Source: Bacteroidia bacterium
GTDB lineage: Bacteria > Bacteroidota > Bacteroidia > Chitinophagales > Chitinophagaceae
Direction of reading: 5' to 3'
DNA: 64,000 nt
Assembly: GCA_030429205.1 (NCBI GenBank)
Contig: JAUICZ010000001.1
Coordinates: 1,168,806 to 1,232,805, forward strand
In this document: one piece after another, positions 36,230 through 46,225 of the stretch
Numbering within the stretch: position 1 is the stretch's first letter
Layout: the number at the start of each line of letters is the position of its first letter
The notes under the pieces: generated by a model
What the model saw: the letters and a program-made list of their open reading frames with translations, nothing else
The model's database searches: none
What the model was told of the DNA's origin: nothing
Made by a program: the position numbers and the translations under genes

Positions 36230-36263
36230 ATTATATGCTAATGTAGCTACATCACTTGTTGAA

Positions 36264-36285
36264 AAATATGATATATGTCATATTT
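36264..36285. promoter_or_regulatory. CRP/FNR-type palindrome upstream of the DUF2892 operon
   Basis: AAATATGA at 36264-36271 and TCATATTT at 36278-36285 form perfect 8-bp arms separated by 6 bases. The core TGA-N6-TCA is the half-site arrangement of CRP/FNR regulators. It lies 35-56 bases upstream of the 30-residue ORF. The regulator is not identified. Confidence 0.5.
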
Positions 36286-36323
36286 GGAAAAATATATGAT
36301 GTGGGTTGCGTCAGCAAGCGCAC

Positions 36324-36353
36324 AAAAAATCCCCGCCACTTTCGTAACGGGGA
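36324..36353 (-). terminator. Terminator of asnS
   Basis: Read on the minus strand, a 6-bp GC stem (TCCCCG/CGGGGA) with a 12-base loop is followed by a run of six T. It lies 25 bases after the asnS stop. Confidence 0.75.
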
Positions 36354-36377
36354 CTATATGATTTCTGTTGTTATTCC

Positions 36378-37811
36378 TTAAAACTCGCAGTTACCCGGGG
36401 TACGCGGGAAAGGTATTACATCGCGGATGTTACCCATACCGGTAACAAACTGTACAATACGCTCAAAACCTAAGCCAAAACCTGCATGAGGCACAGTGCC
36501 AAACTTGCGGGTGTCCAGATACCAGTACATTTCTTCCGTAGGGATGTCCATTTCCTGCATGCGTTGTGTTAGTTTGTCCAAACGCTCCTCACGCTGAGAG
36601 CCACCAACTATCTCACCAATGCCTGGTGCCAGTATATCCATAGCGGCTACAGTTTTTCCGTCATCGTTCTGGCGCATGTAAAATGCTTTGATGTCTTTGG
36701 GGTAGTCTGTTACCACTACAGGTTTTTTGTAGTGCTTTTCTACCAGGTAGCGTTCGTGCTCGCTCTGCATATCTATACCCCAGCTCACATCAAACTTAAA
36801 CTTCTTCTTCTTGTATGGTTTCGATTGCATCAATACATCTATTGCTTCTGTGTAGGTGATGCGCTCAAAATCGTTATTCAGTACAAACTCCAGCTTTTCT
36901 ACCAAGCCCATTTCGCTGCGCTCGTTCTGTGGCTTTTGTTTTTCCTCGTTAGCTAAACGGTCTGCTAAAAACTCAAGGTCTTCACGGTTATTGTCCAGCG
37001 CATATTTAATAATGTATTTCAACAACTCTTCGGCAAGATCTGCGTTGTCATGAATGTCGTTGAAGGCTACCTCCGGTTCAATCATCCAGAACTCTGCCAG
37101 GTGGCGTGCGGTATTACTGTTCTCTGCACGGAATGTTGGCCCGAAGGTGTATACCTCGCTCAGTGCCATAGCACCCAGCTCAGCTTCCAGCTGTCCGCTT
37201 ACGGTTAAGTTAGCAGCACGCTCAAAAAAGTCTTCTTTAAAGTTGACTGTACCATCTTCGTTGCGTGGTGTGTTGTCAAAAGGCAGGGTAGTTACTTTAA
37301 ACATCTCTCCTGCACCTTCTGCATCACTGGCTGTAATGATAGGGGTGTGTAGATACACAAAGCCTTTATCGTTGAAAAACTTGTGTACAGCATATGCCAA
37401 TGCATGGCGCACACGAAATACGGCACCAAACGTATTGGTACGGAAACGCAGGTGCGCTATTTCGCGCAAATATTCTAAGCTAGGTCTGTTTTTTAACTGT
37501 AGTGGGTAATCTTCAGGGTTGCATTCACCATATAGTTCTATGCTTTCGGCCTTTACCTCTACTTTTTGCCCCTTGGCAGGGCTTTCAATAACAGTACCAT
37601 TTATATTAAGGGCAGCACCCGCAGTTATCTGTTTCAACAATTGCTCGTCTGTATTTTCAGGGTCTATCACCACTTGCAGGTTAGCCATACAGCTACCATC
37701 ATTCAGTGCAATAAACTGGTTGTTGCGGAAAGAGCGTACCCATCCTCTTACATTTACCTGATAGTCAGCTTTTTCGCTTTGTAAAATGTCTTTCAGCTTT
37801 GTGCGTGCCAT
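36378..37811 (-). CDS. asnS: Asparaginyl-tRNA synthetase
   Basis: 477 residues. Class II enzyme with an N-terminal OB-fold anticodon-binding domain ([20 protein letters not shown]) and the class II core: motif 2 [21 protein letters not shown] and motif 3 [15 protein letters not shown], both trimmed here. It charges tRNA-Asn. Asn-specific features include [17 protein letters not shown]. The 18-base gap to the TauE-like gene upstream suggests co-transcription. Confidence 0.97.
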   Translation of the reverse strand: MARTKLKDILQSEKADYQVNVRGWVRSFRNNQFIALNDGSCMANLQVVIDPENTDEQLLKQITAGAALNINGTVIESPAKGQKVEVKAESIELYGECNPEDYPLQLKNRPSLEYLREIAHLRFRTNTFGAVFRVRHALAYAVHKFFNDKGFVYLHTPIITASDAEGAGEMFKVTTLPFDNTPRNEDGTVNFKEDFFERAANLTVSGQLEAELGAMALSEVYTFGPTFRAENSNTARHLAEFWMIEPEVAFNDIHDNADLAEELLKYIIKYALDNNREDLEFLADRLANEEKQKPQNERSEMGLVEKLEFVLNNDFERITYTEAIDVLMQSKPYKKKKFKFDVSWGIDMQSEHERYLVEKHYKKPVVVTDYPKDIKAFYMRQNDDGKTVAAMDILAPGIGEIVGGSQREERLDKLTQRMQEMDIPTEEMYWYLDTRKFGTVPHAGFGLGFERIVQFVTGMGNIRDVIPFPRTPGNCEF

Positions 37812-37829
37812 TTTTATTCTCTTGTACTA

Positions 37830-38201
37830 TTATTTGTCAAAAAATAAATACTTCAATGCTATTACCAGCATCATGACTGCAAATATCTTCTTTACCACCG
37901 ACATATCAAGCCCTACAACGATCTTACTGCCTAAAAATCCACCTACCATGAATGTGCAGGCCAGCATAGCGGCAATTTTCCAGTCTACAGCGCCTGCTTT
38001 GTAATAGTTATAAGCACCCACCAGTGCAACGGGAAAAGAGAGCATGGCCAGCGTAGTGCCCTGTGCTGTTTTTTGGGTAATGCCAAATATCAATACCAAT
38101 GCGGGTACTACTACAACACCGCCACCAATACCTACTAAGCTGGAAAGGAAACCTGCCAGCAATCCTACGGCTAATATGCCAATAATATAACCTATGTCCA
38201 T
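37830..38201 (-). CDS. Half-size TauE/SafE-family membrane protein
   Basis: 123 residues, about half of the ~250-residue family norm. The N-half motif GIGGGVVVVPALVLIFG and the end AVMMLVIALKYLFF match one repeat of the two-repeat family, so it should dimerise. TauE/SafE proteins export sulfite or organosulfonates. It lies 18 bases upstream of asnS. Half-size members exist in other bacteria, so truncation is not certain. Confidence 0.8.
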   Translation of the reverse strand: MDIGYIIGILAVGLLAGFLSSLVGIGGGVVVVPALVLIFGITQKTAQGTTLAMLSFPVALVGAYNYYKAGAVDWKIAAMLACTFMVGGFLGSKIVVGLDMSVVKKIFAVMMLVIALKYLFFDK

Positions 38202-38476
38202 AATGTATAATGTTTTGCACTAAAATAAGCCTGAAAAGCCGCATGCAATACCCATTTAGCAAAAACTTTGCGAGATATCTGATGTTTTCCGGTGTAATTA
38301 GTTGATTTCCAATGGTGGTATATTGCGAAATTGTTAAAATCGGAAAATTGACTTAGAGCAAACAATAAAAAACAATACTTTGGTGTCCTTTTCGTTAAGA
38401 GAAATATGCTGCAACAGAGCACTGTCATGGGTATGTAATACACCGTTAACTTTATGAGAAATAATTTTATGGTGAG

Positions 38477-38506
38477 TTGCTTTTTTCTATTGACCGTATA
38501 TCTTTG
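38477..38506 (+). promoter_or_regulatory. Promoter of the ExbB-ExbD-ExbD-TonB operon
   Basis: TTG at 38477-38479, 19 bases, then TATCTTTG at 38499-38506, a full match to the Bacteroidota TTG-N19-TAnnTTTG pattern. The ExbB ATG follows after a ~60-base leader. The rest of the 38202-38476 gap holds no supported gene. Confidence 0.7.
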
Positions 38507-38570
38507 CAAGCACGCTTAAACGCATATTAAATTTTAAATTAACTTAAACTAAACAATAAAAACCAGAATT

Positions 38571-39410
38571 ATGGCAGAAGCAAAATCAGCCGCTAAGACG
38601 CCTCAGGGAGCAAGTGCAGGAAAAGCTAAAAAGTCGGGTAACGACTTGTTGAGAAACTTCCTCGTGATTTTAGTAATGATCACCATTGCTCATTTGATTT
38701 TCCATTTGTATTTCGGTAGTGGTGCAAACTTCCTTGATGAAGAAAGACACACACCCGCTAACCTTTTGGGTACCATGTATCTTGGTGGTTGGGTTGTACC
38801 GTTTTTGATGTCAACATTTTTGATATTGATGTATTTTGTATTTGAGCGTGGTTTAACCGTTTTCAAAGCTAAAGGAAAGGTTAACGCTACTGAGTTTGTA
38901 CGTAAAGTACAATACCACCTGGCTAACAAAAACATCGATGCTGCTGTAAAAGAGTGCGACAAGCAAGCTGGTAGCGTGGGTAACGTTATGCGCGCTGGTT
39001 TAGTTAGATACCGCGACATGATCGACAACAACGAGTTGGATACAGAACAAAAAGTTGCGAGCATCCAGAAAGAAATTGAAGAAACTACAGCACTAGAATT
39101 ACCGATCATGGAGAAGAACATGGTGTTCCTTTCTACAATTGCATCTGTTGCAACACTTATCGGTCTATTTGGTACGGTACTAGGTATGATCCGCGCATTC
39201 GCAGCGATGTCTACCGGTGGTGCTCCTGATAGTGCTGCACTTGCAGCAGGTATCTCTGAGGCACTTGTAAATACAGCCTTAGGTATTGGTACTTCTGCTA
39301 TCGCAATTATCGCTTATAACTTCTATACTACTATTATAGATAACATTACATTCGGTATTGACGAGAGTGGTTTTACACTTACACAAAACTTCACTGCTCA
39401 GTATAAATAA
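38571..39410 (+). CDS. exbB: MotA/TolQ/ExbB-type proton channel
   Basis: 279 residues. Three membrane segments and the family motif TIASVATLIGLFGTVLGMIR followed by FAAMSTGGAPDSAALAAGIS identify it. A lysine/alanine-rich cytoplasmic head (AKSAAKTPQGASAGKAKK) precedes the first helix. With the two ExbD proteins it forms the proton-driven motor that energises TonB for outer-membrane uptake of siderophores, glycans and vitamins. First gene of the operon. Confidence 0.93.
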   Translation: MAEAKSAAKTPQGASAGKAKKSGNDLLRNFLVILVMITIAHLIFHLYFGSGANFLDEERHTPANLLGTMYLGGWVVPFLMSTFLILMYFVFERGLTVFKAKGKVNATEFVRKVQYHLANKNIDAAVKECDKQAGSVGNVMRAGLVRYRDMIDNNELDTEQKVASIQKEIEETTALELPIMEKNMVFLSTIASVATLIGLFGTVLGMIRAFAAMSTGGAPDSAALAAGISEALVNTALGIGTSAIAIIAYNFYTTIIDNITFGIDESGFTLTQNFTAQYK

Positions 39411-39505
39411 TCACTATCTGCGTGATAGTGTATTTTTATGAGCAAGGTGTGTGGAAATTGAGTGAGAAGTAATCTTATTAATTGAAAGTGTAGAAAAAAG
39501 TACAG

Positions 39506-40171
39506 ATGGGAAAACATAAAATGCCAAGAAAGAGTACGACGGTGGATATGACCGCAATGTGTGACGTTGCGTTCTTACTACTGACGTTCTTCATGTTGGC
39601 AACACAGTTTAAGCCGGATGAGCCGGTAACGGTGACCACACCCAACTCAATATCAGAAATTCCATTGCCTGATGCAGATATCATGCTGTTGACGGTTGAC
39701 CCGGAAGGACGCATATTCTTTTCTATAGATAACCAGAAAGTTCGTCAGGATCTAATTGATAAACTGGATGAGCAAAAAGGTTTGAACCTGACTCAGGATG
39801 AAAAGAACGCATTCATCATTGGTGGTTCTGTTGGTGTGCCTTTCAACAAATTGAAGGCATATTTAGCAGCTCCTGCTCATGAACGTGAGGCTTTAGATAA
39901 AAACTCACCGGGTATACCAACAGATACGTTGGTAACGTCTGAAAATCATGAGCTGGCATTATGGATTAAAGAAGCAAGGTACTCTAACCCTAAATTGCGT
40001 ATAACAATTAAGGCAGATGCAAAAGCTTCTTACCCTGATATTCAAAACGTGATCAAAACTTTAGAAGGTTGGAAGATATTTAAGTTCAACCTGATCACCG
40101 GATTGAAAGCGGTACCTCCGGGAACGGCAGCATATCAGGAGCAAATGGGTGGTGTTAAAGCCGAACATTAA
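39506..40171 (+). CDS. exbD: ExbD/TolR-type motor protein (1)
   Basis: 221 residues. One N-terminal membrane helix with the key Asp preceding it (TVDMTAMCDVAFLLLTFFML) and a periplasmic domain with an insert of about 70 residues not usual in ExbD (KAYLAAPAHEREALDKNSPG). The long form is common in Bacteroidota. It partners ExbB. The opening KHKMPRKSTTVDMTAMCDVA is diagnostic. Confidence 0.9.
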   Translation: MGKHKMPRKSTTVDMTAMCDVAFLLLTFFMLATQFKPDEPVTVTTPNSISEIPLPDADIMLLTVDPEGRIFFSIDNQKVRQDLIDKLDEQKGLNLTQDEKNAFIIGGSVGVPFNKLKAYLAAPAHEREALDKNSPGIPTDTLVTSENHELALWIKEARYSNPKLRITIKADAKASYPDIQNVIKTLEGWKIFKFNLITGLKAVPPGTAAYQEQMGGVKAEH

Positions 40172-40206
40172 TAAAACTATTGTTAAACAAATAAAAACTT
40201 AGTTCC

Positions 40207-40794
40207 ATGGCAGAAATGGAAGTCGCCGATAAGGGCGGCAAGAAAGGCCCCGGGGTCAAGAAAAGTAAGAAGTTATCTACCAGGGTAGACCTTACGCCAA
40301 TGGTGGACTTAGGTTTCTTATTGATTACATTTTTCATGTTGACTACAACGTTGAATAAACCAAAGACGATGCAGATCAACATGCCATATAAAGACGATAA
40401 CGAAGTTATCGAAGAGGAAACAAAAATTAAAGAAAGTACTGCGTTGACAGTGCTGTTGAGTAAAAAGCACAGGGTATATTATTACGAAGGGATGGCAACA
40501 GACCCTGAGACTGCTCCTGAGGTGCTTTTAACCAGCTTTAAAAATCCTGATGGTATTAGAGATGTAATTATCGATAAAAAGAATAAAGTTCAAGGTCTTA
40601 AACGTAGTGGTCAGTTAAGTGAAAAAGATAAGACTACTATTCTTATCAAACCAGATACGAATAGTACTTATGAGGATATGGTGAATATCCTTGATGAGAT
40701 GGCCATTAACGACATTAGAGTATATGCAATTGTAGATATTACTGATGTAGACAGAGAGTTTATTGCAGAAACTGAGGCCGCTAATAATGATTAG
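40207..40794 (+). CDS. exbD: ExbD/TolR-type motor protein (2)
   Basis: 195 residues, the second ExbD of the operon. STRVDLTPMVDLGFLLITFF is the membrane helix with its Asp, followed by a periplasmic domain. The C-terminal segment DVDREFIAETEA is acidic. Two ExbD proteins with one ExbB are typical of Bacteroidota; the paired dimers probably combine into one motor. Confidence 0.9.
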   Translation: MAEMEVADKGGKKGPGVKKSKKLSTRVDLTPMVDLGFLLITFFMLTTTLNKPKTMQINMPYKDDNEVIEEETKIKESTALTVLLSKKHRVYYYEGMATDPETAPEVLLTSFKNPDGIRDVIIDKKNKVQGLKRSGQLSEKDKTTILIKPDTNSTYEDMVNILDEMAINDIRVYAIVDITDVDREFIAETEAANND

Positions 40795-40855
40795 TAAAGC
40801 GTTATGAAATAATAGCTTTTACTGCATCTTATAATTGAAAAAACATTATTGAAGA

Positions 40856-41659
40856 ATGGATATCAATAAAATACTCTCCAGCGATTACCTCGACATATTG
40901 TTCGAGGGCCGTAACAAAAAATACGGCGGCTATGAGTTGCGTAAGAACTATCCTAAACGTATGAGGAAAGCCTTATACTTTGTTTTCGGGGTATTGTTAA
41001 TTATCGCAACATCAGCTGTAATTGCCAGCATAAAACCTGCTCCTAAACAAAAGGTAGCAATGACACAGGAGGTGACTTTACTGGAGCCACCACCAATTGA
41101 TCCTAACGAGCCACCACCACCACCGCCGCCACCACCACCACCGCCGGTTAAACCAACGGTGAAGTTTACACCACCGGTAATCGAGAAGGATGAAGATGTG
41201 GCAGAGGAGGAAGTACCGCCAGAGCAAGAAGAAATGAAGGAAGCAGATGCAGGCCTTGCAGATATTGAAGGTGACCCTAATGCTCTTGATCCGGGTATCG
41301 TAGATCCGGGACCTGGTACAGGTGTTGTAGAGCAGGCTCCGCCGAAAGTATTTGCATACGTTGAGCAGATGCCTAAACCGCCATACGATGTAAACAAGTA
41401 TATCTCTGAGAATATCAACTATCCTCAAATGGCCAGAGAAAGTGGTATCTCGGGTCGTGTAGCGATCAAGTTCGTTGTAAACGAAGATGGTAGTATCTCT
41501 GGTGTAGAAGTTGCAGGTAAGCGTCGTTTAGGTGCCGGTATCGAAGAAGAAGCAATGCGTGTGGTACGTGGTTTCCCTAAATGGACTCCGGGTAAACAAA
41601 ACGGACGTGCGGTAAAAGTTTACTACACATTACCTATCAAGTTCCAGTTAGACGATTAA
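40856..41659 (+). CDS. tonB: TonB-type energy transducer (copy 1)
   Basis: 267 residues. One N-terminal membrane segment follows ELRKNYPKRMRKALYFVFG. A proline-rich spacer near 77-97 spans the periplasm. The C-terminal TonB domain at about 170-267 has ISGRVAIKFVVNEDGSISGV and ends YYTLPIKFQLDD. It carries energy to outer-membrane TonB-dependent transporters. Last gene of the operon before a terminator. The 5' region is nearly identical in sense to the next TonB. Confidence 0.92.
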   Translation: MDINKILSSDYLDILFEGRNKKYGGYELRKNYPKRMRKALYFVFGVLLIIATSAVIASIKPAPKQKVAMTQEVTLLEPPPIDPNEPPPPPPPPPPPPVKPTVKFTPPVIEKDEDVAEEEVPPEQEEMKEADAGLADIEGDPNALDPGIVDPGPGTGVVEQAPPKVFAYVEQMPKPPYDVNKYISENINYPQMARESGISGRVAIKFVVNEDGSISGVEVAGKRRLGAGIEEEAMRVVRGFPKWTPGKQNGRAVKVYYTLPIKFQLDD

Positions 41660-41680
41660 TAGAATTGTTTTTAAATATAC

Positions 41681-41706
41681 AGCCCGCCTATTGGCGGGCT
41701 TTTTTA
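41681..41706 (+). terminator. Terminator after the first tonB
   Basis: AGCCCGCC and GGCGGGCT form an 8-bp perfect stem with a 4-base loop, followed by six T. It separates the operon from the second tonB. Confidence 0.92.
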
Positions 41707-41795
41707 TTGCAATAATTTGTCATGAGGTTTTTACAGTGAGGTTGTATGGAATATTTGTGCCGTAGGGTTTTATTATAGAACCAACCTAACTGAAA

Positions 41796-42593
41796 ATGGA
41801 TATCAATAAAATTCTTACCAGCGATTATTTAGACATTTTATTCGACGGACGTAACAAACTGTATGGTAGTTACGAATTGCGTAAAACTCATATTAAGCGT
41901 ATGAGAAAAGCCATGTATTTTATTTTCGGGATACTATTTGTTTTTACAGCAACTTCTGTTTTAGCTAGTATGAAACCTGCTCGTGTCGTAGAGAAGTCTG
42001 TAGAGGGAGTTTGTACTTTAACGCCACCTCCGGAGATCCCTATTGATCCACCACCACCGCCTCCTCCGCCACCACCTTCTCCGGCGCCGACAGTTAGATT
42101 TACACCACCTGTTATAGAACAAGACGAGCGTGTAGATGTAAATGAAATGCCACCGGACCAAAATGACCTGGATTCTGCAATGGTGGGTGTAGCAAATATT
42201 GATGGTGATCCGGGGGATATTGTACCTGCTATTGCAGAGCTGGGTACAGGTACAGGAGTTGTAGCACCTCCGGCACCGATAATACATACATATGTAGAGC
42301 AGATGCCTCAACCGCCATATAATGTGAATCAATACATTGCCGACAAGCTGATATACCCCAGAATGGCTAGTGAAAATGGTATCTCGGGTCGTGTAGCGGT
42401 TAAGTTTGTAGTGAATGAGGATGGAACTATATCGAACGTGCAAATGGAAGGAAGTAAACGTTTAGGTGCGGGTATTGAAGAAGAGGCAATGCGTGTAGTT
42501 CGCAGTTTCCCTAAATGGACACCCGGCAAGCAAAATGGGCGTGCAGTAAAAGTTTACTTTACACTACCCATCAAATTTGTTTTGAGCGATTAG
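41796..42593 (+). CDS. TonB-type energy transducer (copy 2, tandem paralogue)
   Basis: 265 residues, colinear with copy 1 over the full length: MDINKILTSDYLDILFDGRN, RMRKAMYFIFG, proline spacer, GISGRVAVKFVVNEDGTISN and the end YFTLPIKFVLSD. It is about as long as copy 1, but has a Cys (EGVCTLTPPP) and more divergent middle. It lies behind the first copy's terminator with a weak promoter candidate near 41728-41757 (TTT-N19-AATATTTG). It arose by tandem duplication and may serve a different set of transporters. Confidence 0.88.
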   Translation: MDINKILTSDYLDILFDGRNKLYGSYELRKTHIKRMRKAMYFIFGILFVFTATSVLASMKPARVVEKSVEGVCTLTPPPEIPIDPPPPPPPPPPSPAPTVRFTPPVIEQDERVDVNEMPPDQNDLDSAMVGVANIDGDPGDIVPAIAELGTGTGVVAPPAPIIHTYVEQMPQPPYNVNQYIADKLIYPRMASENGISGRVAVKFVVNEDGTISNVQMEGSKRLGAGIEEEAMRVVRSFPKWTPGKQNGRAVKVYFTLPIKFVLSD

Positions 42594-42606
42594 GAATTAT
42601 AATGAA

Positions 42607-43857
42607 TTATAGGAGTAAGCCATTGTATATTGGCTTGCTCTTATAACCTTCTAATGCTTGATCAATATCAGCTATAAGATCTTCTACGGTTTCTATACCT
42701 ACACTCATTCTGATCAATCCGTTGGTTATACCAAACTTAATACGGTCTTTGTGCTTTACGCCGACATGGGTAGTAGAAGCAGGGTGAGATACTAGTGTAT
42801 CAGCCGTACCAACAGATACAGCGTTTACGCATAGCTTCAATTTATCGGTGAATTCTTTACCTGCTTCATAACCTCCTTTTAACTCGAAGCTCATAATAGC
42901 ACCACCGTTTTTCATTTGCCCCATTGCAGTGTTATGATCGGGGTGCGATGGTAAACCCAGGTAGTTCACTTTTTCTATAGCTTCGTGTGCATTCAGGTAT
43001 TCTGCAATTTTTTGGGCATTACTGCAGTGTCTTTCCATACGCAGGCAAAAAGTACGTAAGCCGTTATTGAGTAAAAATGCATCAAAGGCATTACTATTAC
43101 CACCCAGTAGCCTATGCTTTTTGGTAACAATGGTGTTCATCTTTTCAATGTCTTTCCCTATTACAATACCGCCTATTGCATTACCATGCCCGTTCAAAAA
43201 CTTGGTGGTACTGTGCATTACATAGTCTACATCGTATTTAAAAGGTTGTTGCAGGTATGGCGTGGCAAAAGTGTTATCAGCACAAACAGTTAGTCCGTAT
43301 GATTTGCCAAGTGTGCTTAGCTCGTTTAAGTCTATGCATTGCAGGGTGGGGTTGGCAGGTGTTTCAATGTACATCAGGCTGATAGCATCGTCAGCTTTTA
43401 TGGTCTCTTCTACAGCTTCTATATTATGAAAGTCTACAATTACAGCCTCAATACCTAAGTCTGGTAAAATCTTGTCTAGCAGCTCTTGTGTGCCGCCGTA
43501 CAAAGAGTAGTGCGTGATGATCTTTTCGCCGGCTTTTATATTGCTCAACAACATGGTTGTAATAGCAGACATGCCTGAAGAGTGGAGCAGAGCTTTTAAT
43601 AGCAATGGTTCGCCGGCACTATTTTTTATGCCATAAGCTTCCATCATTGCTACCTTTCTTTCCACTTCGCTTATTGTAGGGTTGCCCCAGCGGGAGTAGA
43701 TATATCCGTCTTTTTTTTCCAGAAACACATCGGCAGCATGCTCCGTACTATCAAAAGTAAAAGTACTGCTGGCATATACAGGGGTTATGTGTGCGCGGTT
43801 ACTTTCTTCGCTGTGTCCACCGTGTATGCAAATTGTTTCAAAACCTTTGTCGTGCAT
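42607..43857 (-). CDS. Cys/Met metabolism PLP enzyme (methionine gamma-lyase or cystathionine gamma-synthase type)
   Basis: 416 residues. Fold-type I PLP enzyme with GFETICIHGG at the start, YSRWGNPT, and the PLP lysine in HSTTKFLNGHGNAIGG. Products of this family cleave or form C-S bonds (methionine gamma-lyase, cystathionine gamma-synthase, O-succinylhomoserine sulfhydrylase). The N-terminal TICIHGG with long LKALLHSSGMSAI is nearest to lyase-type enzymes. Sequence alone does not separate them. Confidence 0.85.
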   Translation of the reverse strand: MHDKGFETICIHGGHSEESNRAHITPVYASSTFTFDSTEHAADVFLEKKDGYIYSRWGNPTISEVERKVAMMEAYGIKNSAGEPLLLKALLHSSGMSAITTMLLSNIKAGEKIITHYSLYGGTQELLDKILPDLGIEAVIVDFHNIEAVEETIKADDAISLMYIETPANPTLQCIDLNELSTLGKSYGLTVCADNTFATPYLQQPFKYDVDYVMHSTTKFLNGHGNAIGGIVIGKDIEKMNTIVTKKHRLLGGNSNAFDAFLLNNGLRTFCLRMERHCSNAQKIAEYLNAHEAIEKVNYLGLPSHPDHNTAMGQMKNGGAIMSFELKGGYEAGKEFTDKLKLCVNAVSVGTADTLVSHPASTTHVGVKHKDRIKFGITNGLIRMSVGIETVEDLIADIDQALEGYKSKPIYNGLLL

Positions 43858-43920
43858 GCTTAATAATTCAGGTACTAAATGTACGGCATTTTAACCATGC
43901 TTTCGGTTAGTTTAAACGGC

Positions 43921-44091
43921 TTAGTTACCTGCCTTGTTCTTGCTTCTAGTATTGGGTTTTACTCCCTGCTTATTATTTCTGCTGGTGTATTTTTCTTCTT
44001 TATTTTCTCTGCTGTCTAAATCGTCTCTTATTTCCGGGCGTGGAGTGATAGTTTTACCATCTGTATTCCGTTGTTTCTTTGAAGTTTTCAT
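43921..44091 (-). CDS. Small basic conserved protein (56 residues)
   Basis: ATG 44091 to TAA at 43921. It begins MKTSKKQRNTDGKTITPRPE and continues IRDDLDSRENKEEKYTS, with a basic C-terminus NTRSKNKAGN. No hydrophobic segment, all charged or polar. The ITPRPEIRDDLDSRENKE pattern looks like a conserved short family of Bacteroidota; function unknown. The antisense frame on the plus strand is rejected. Confidence 0.55.
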   Translation of the reverse strand: MKTSKKQRNTDGKTITPRPEIRDDLDSRENKEEKYTSRNNKQGVKPNTRSKNKAGN

Positions 44092-44156
44092 ATTGCGATG
44101 TTTCTATAAAGTTAAGAAGGAAATAAATTGCAAAAAATGACATTTGTCAGAAAATA

Positions 44157-44187
44157 AAAAAGCCCTGTGATCATCACAGGGCTTTTT
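44157..44187 (-). terminator. Terminator of dnaK
   Basis: AGCCCTGTGA and TCACAGGGCT form a 10-bp perfect stem with a 3-base loop, with A- and T-runs on both sides. It lies 22 bases after the dnaK stop. Confidence 0.9.
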
Positions 44188-44208
44188 ACTATTATTACTT
44201 ATACTTGT

Positions 44209-46125
44209 TTACTTATCGTCGTCTTTTACTTCTTCGTATTCAACGTCTGATACTTCTTCAGCATCGTTGCTGGCATTTGGTTGTTCTCCGCTTGGTTGAG
44301 CTCCTGCATCACCACCCGCACCCTGTTGGTCTTGGTAGATGTGCTGGCTAGCTGCCTGCCATGCGTTGTTCAACTCTTCCATTGCACTATCAATAGTGTC
44401 TAGGTCTTCTGCTTTATGTGCTTCTTTAAGCTTAGCAACTGCCGCTTCGATAGTTGATTTCTGATCAGCAGGTAATTTCTCACCATACTCTTTCAGTTGT
44501 TTTTCAGACTGGAATACTAAGCCATCAGCCATGTTCAGCTTCTCAACACGCTCACGAACTTTCTTATCCGCTTCTTCGTTGGCTTTAGCTTCATTCTTCA
44601 TCTTTTCGATCTCGTCTTTGCTCAAACCACTACCAGCTTCGATACGGATGTTTTGTTGCTTACCAGTTCCTTTATCTTTCGCGCTAACGTTTAAGATACC
44701 GTTAGCATCAATGTCAAAAGTTACCTCTACCTGAGGAACACCACGTGGTGCCGGTGGAATACCATCTAGTATGAAACGTCCTAAAGATTTGTTGTCTTGA
44801 GACATTGGACGCTCACCCTGCAGTACGTTGATCTCCACACTAGGTTGGTTATCTGCTGCTGTAGAGAAGGTCTCACTCTTCTTGGTAGGTATAGTTGTGT
44901 TTGCCTCGATAAGCTTGGTCATAACACCACCCATTGTTTCAATACCAAGAGATAGTGGAGTAACATCCAGTAGCAATACATCTTTCACATCACCTGTAAG
45001 TACACCACCTTGTATTGCTGCTCCGATAGCTACTACCTCATCAGGGTTAACACCTTTGTTTGGTTTCTTACCGAAGAACTTCTCAACTACTTCCTGAATC
45101 TTAGGGATACGAGTAGAACCACCAACCAGGATCACTTCATCAATTTCAGAAGCTTGCATACCTGCATCTTTCAATGCTTTTTGGCAAGGCTCTAGTGTGC
45201 GTTGTACTAAGTTATCTGCAAGAGATTCGAACTTAGAACGGCTTAACTTACGTACTAAGTGCTTAGGTACTCCGTCTACTGCTGTAATGTATGGTAGGTT
45301 GATCTCTGTTTCCTGGCTGCTTGATAATTCAATCTTCGCTTTTTCAGAAGCTTCCTTCAAACGTTGCCATGCCATCGGATCTTTACGAAGGTCAATAGCT
45401 TCGTCAGCTTTGAATTCATCAGCCAACCAATCCATGATCACTTTATCAAAGTCGTCACCACCAAGGTGCGTATCTCCGTTTGTTGATTTTACTTCAAATA
45501 CACCGTCTCCTAACTCCAGGATAGATACATCGAATGTACCACCACCAAGGTCGAATACCGCGATCTTGCTATCTTGATCTTGTTTATCAAGACCGTAAGC
45601 CAATGCTGCTGCCGTAGGCTCGTTGATAATTCTGCTTACTTTCAAACCTGCGATCTCACCGGCTTCTTTAGTAGCTTGGCGTTGTGCATCGTTAAAGTAT
45701 GCCGGAACAGTAACCACTGCTTCTGTTACATCTTGCCCTAAGAACTCTTCTGCGGTTTTCTTCATCTTCTGAAGGATCATTGCAGAGATCTCTTGAGGCG
45801 TATACATTCTATCGTCTATTTGTACACGCGGTGTGTTGTTATCTCCTTTAACCAGTTGGTAAGAGCAATGCTCTATTTCACTACCTACCTCATCAAATCT
45901 GCGTCCCATAAAACGCTTGATAGACATGATGGTATTTGCAGGGTTGGTGATGGCTTGTCTTTTTGCAGGATCTCCTACTTTACGTTCACCATTCTTCAAA
46001 AATGCTACTACTGACGGTGTCGTACGACGACCCTCATCGTTTGCAATAACTTGAGGTTCGTTACCTTCCATTACTGCAACACACGAGTTGGTTGTACCCA
46101 AGTCTATTCCAATAATTTTTCCCAT
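44209..46125 (-). CDS. dnaK: Chaperone DnaK (Hsp70)
   Basis: 638 residues. The start [20 protein letters not shown], the signatures [14 protein letters not shown]-type ([15 protein letters not shown] here) and [17 protein letters not shown], and a C-terminal lid are all intact. It folds newly made and stress-damaged proteins in the cytoplasm with DnaJ and GrpE, whose genes are not nearby. The tail ends [16 protein letters not shown], the usual acidic end. AAGGAG lies before the start codon. Two copies of CAGAATG spaced by 8 bp occur upstream and may be part of a heat-shock element. Confidence 0.98.
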   Translation of the reverse strand: MGKIIGIDLGTTNSCVAVMEGNEPQVIANDEGRRTTPSVVAFLKNGERKVGDPAKRQAITNPANTIMSIKRFMGRRFDEVGSEIEHCSYQLVKGDNNTPRVQIDDRMYTPQEISAMILQKMKKTAEEFLGQDVTEAVVTVPAYFNDAQRQATKEAGEIAGLKVSRIINEPTAAALAYGLDKQDQDSKIAVFDLGGGTFDVSILELGDGVFEVKSTNGDTHLGGDDFDKVIMDWLADEFKADEAIDLRKDPMAWQRLKEASEKAKIELSSSQETEINLPYITAVDGVPKHLVRKLSRSKFESLADNLVQRTLEPCQKALKDAGMQASEIDEVILVGGSTRIPKIQEVVEKFFGKKPNKGVNPDEVVAIGAAIQGGVLTGDVKDVLLLDVTPLSLGIETMGGVMTKLIEANTTIPTKKSETFSTAADNQPSVEINVLQGERPMSQDNKSLGRFILDGIPPAPRGVPQVEVTFDIDANGILNVSAKDKGTGKQQNIRIEAGSGLSKDEIEKMKNEAKANEEADKKVRERVEKLNMADGLVFQSEKQLKEYGEKLPADQKSTIEAAVAKLKEAHKAEDLDTIDSAMEELNNAWQAASQHIYQDQQGAGGDAGAQPSGEQPNASNDAEEVSDVEYEEVKDDDK

Positions 46126-46225
46126 AATAATTAACTCCTTATAATAATTTTAAATCTGTGCTTACTAGCTATTCTACTTATGTCAATCTATATGCCATTT
46201 GCTGGCTGTCGGTAATAATGGCAGC

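Noticed and set aside
38192-38509. Open frame on the minus strand in the gap before exbB
   Set aside because: It overlaps the end of the TauE-like start region and the strong exbB promoter, has Lys/Tyr/Phe-rich random composition and no family pattern.
43934-44140. Hydrophobic frame on the plus strand opposite the 56-residue protein
   Set aside because: The minus-strand frame has a conserved-looking charged protein; the hydrophobic reading is its complement.
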